This document shows, piece after piece, positions 63,701 through 64,000 of a stretch of 64,000 nt of DNA. The stretch's first letter is position 1, and each line of letters starts with the position of its first letter. Under the pieces are notes generated by a model. That model ran no database searches and was not told the origin of the DNA. It saw only the letters and a program-made list of their open reading frames with translations. The translations under genes were made by a program, and so were the position numbers. Origin of the DNA: Gilvimarinus algae (GTDB lineage: Bacteria > Pseudomonadota > Gammaproteobacteria > Pseudomonadales > Cellvibrionaceae); the NCBI RefSeq assembly GCF_030518215.1, contig NZ_JAULRT010000060.1, forward strand, positions 248,001-312,000, in the 5' to 3' direction.

Positions 63701-63911
63701 CGGGGGTTGAGCCCGCCCCAGAGCTGTCCGGCTCCAGAGTTGGTTGTGCGCTTGAGGTGCTCTGCGGTGAGTCGTTGATACTCTGTGCCGAAGAGGATGC
63801 GCGAGCTTGCACCGAAGAGCCCCCGTCATTCGACGGACCTGTTGAGCCGCCACCACCGCAAGCGGCTAAGAGTGTGCAAGAGAGGGTTGTCGTCAGTAGA
63901 GCGAGGCGCAC
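60780..63911 (-). CDS. G8-domain/beta-helix lipoprotein with poly-serine linker
   Basis: I choose a GTG at 63911. AAGGA lies 8 nt upstream on the minus strand, and the GTG gives a short lipoprotein signal ending in 'LLAAC' (Cys18). The longer frame to 63962 lacks a ribosome-binding site. The ~1043-residue product has a Ser-rich linker (~25-185) and a G8 domain (~230-360, 'DWCDPSIWHNGAVPGDGARVVIG'). A right-handed beta-helix-like region follows to ~930. A C-terminal cadherin-like domain ends it ('DNRAPVAQNDSG', 'LTANDSDPEGD', 'DVFHYWVGDEHGN'). G8 proteins of the CEMIP type act on or bind polysaccharide. It is probably an outer-surface glycan enzyme or adhesin. Confidence 0.75.
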   Translation of the reverse strand: MRLALLTTTLSCTLLAACGGGGSTGPSNDGGSSVQARASSSAQSINDSPQSTSSAQPTLEPDSSGAGSTPARSSSSQERLGLGSSVASSAQSSSSSSALSSDTPPPQQSSSSSYSPTSSSSSSSSSSSSSSSSSSSSSSSSSSSSSSSSSSSSVGSSSDSSSSQSSLQASSSSSSSTAMPAFSENSACAPGGNPNPDADLPTFSDSGMNHTNPAKMAEHMSAHELVAYDRATHATIASGDWCDPSIWHNGAVPGDGARVVIGRDNAVSYALSDTARLHTLRVDGELNFATNSDTRMTLDTLFVDPRGTLTIGTQSQPVNHSVNAEIVFAANGDIDVDWDPLLLSRGLIAHGRLKIHGATKTPHVKLSSHASAGTSALNLESRPQGWKVGDTLVVTGTRYSGWKWDNSLRAVRYHEAQDEVRTITNVSGTIVTLNQPLQYNHESPRSDLKASIGNFTRNVRFVTENADSVPVHQRGHVMFMHNNDIDVRYAEFFELGRTDKSRDSQEAVDVSVMRPNTNVRGRYSFHFHRSGTHDQRNPAIGIGNAVFGSPGWGYVHHDSHAMLHNNVSYNTLGAGFVAETGNETGAWTHNLAVNSKGRNGVYNPKNGNDIYAYDIARTGDAFWFQGRMVAAIGNIATSANRGFTYFHRDHSGTMIGTDPNLFMAPQALGLDRTSSADKIPIRHFHGNEAYASTIGAFVVKANPRQGHDIYTVMSDFTAWEVKTGASIEYTSHYLLRDFDLIGLTSEPFRHAEYGIEFGRNTTDMVVHDARIEGFEFGIDLSKDHVSTNPLGKDQFVVIGGQITGVAQIYEEQDASDVIIENSDLSPGHFELTFDGLNTNGHYEYLDPATTAGTGIQFSGTKTDSIGPNPIPAGYDSLGMYSKDMIALVSQAGYYQTADGEHYAVKQEYFSDRATGEVYMQPLKIRLGPDVVGLLGNQYHAWRNAHYRGLIDLDNRAPVAQNDSGAVAAGRELTLNLTANDSDPEGDSLRILSVVSPLYGTVSHNSSRITYHAYPGVRGTDVFHYWVGDEHGNAHRGEVRVSVN
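63461..63556. repeat. Hexanucleotide tandem repeat (16 copies) in the serine linker
   Basis: Sixteen uninterrupted copies of TGGAAC lie here and encode Ser-Ser repeats on the minus strand. Because the unit is six bases, gain or loss of copies changes linker length in steps of two serines without a frameshift. Confidence 0.95.
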
Positions 63912-64000
63912 AATAATATTCCTTATATCGGGGGCCGCAGCCGTTATCTTTCCGTTGGGCAATGAATGGCAGCGCTACTTTCTCGGCAAGCGATCGCGAA

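Noticed and set aside
1-64000. tRNA, rRNA, CRISPR, insertion sequences, phage genes
   Set aside because: I looked for tRNA-like arms, repeat-spacer arrays, transposase motifs and terminal repeats and recognised none. A covariance-model search could still find a small RNA.

Overview
The window reads as a chromosomal segment of a marine-type gammaproteobacterium. The order rpsF-rpsR-(membrane protein)-rplI-dnaB, the zinc-limitation regulon genes, and lipoproteins with long poly-serine linkers all fit Pseudomonadales/Cellvibrionales relatives. The family-level assignment is inference. No rRNA, tRNA, CRISPR array, insertion sequence or phage module was recognised.

Region 1 (1-8 kb) is the end of a surface-glycan locus: a sulfotransferase-like C-terminus, two convergent GT4 glycosyltransferases whose ends overlap by 100 bp, an exported FG-GAP protein, and a tightly coupled operon of a DPM1-like GT2, a DUF2304 protein and a GT-C-type membrane transferase.

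Region 2 (8-16 kb) encodes exported proteins. These are a HExxH metalloprotease coupled to a post-PEP-CTERM-1-like protein, and a two-gene operon of a CRTAC1-type FG-GAP/ASPIC protein and a periplasmic DUF255 thioredoxin-like protein that ends in a DsbD-alpha-like domain. The CRTAC1-type protein carries four periodic helical repeats that look like histone folds.

Region 3 (16-35 kb) starts with a perfect CRP/Vfr-type site and a 1502-aa protein of eleven DUF7933-like repeats with a C-terminal sorting-type tail. A secreted coiled-coil/tail-fibre-like protein follows, then an A+T-richer cassette of three methyltransferases, a capsule-type transferase, a sulfotransferase and two GT2 enzymes. A short paralogue of the tail-fibre-like protein lies on the far side. 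Two more glycosyltransferases and a WcbI-like protein complete the locus, which plausibly builds a methylated and sulfated surface glycan plus cell-surface fibres.

Region 4 (35.5-46 kb) holds a divergent SelO and then a compact zinc-starvation island. On the minus strand are merC-like, zinc-finger-less dksA2, zigA-type GTPase, DUF1826, zrgA and a decayed hemB. A second COG0523 GTPase lies divergent from a His-rich TonB receptor and an AztD-like lipoprotein. Two good Zur-box-like sites sit at the two control points, and a strong terminator closes the island.

Region 5 (46-64 kb) is mostly core genome: a DUF1631-like protein, a TPR protein, a DUF4870 membrane protein, ldhA, glyA, rpsF-rpsR-DUF2232-like-rplI, dnaB, MOSC, panC and panD. 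It also holds a sorting-tail secreted protein, an EF-hand protein with a candidate sigma-54 promoter, and a G8-domain lipoprotein whose serine linker contains sixteen perfect copies of a hexanucleotide.
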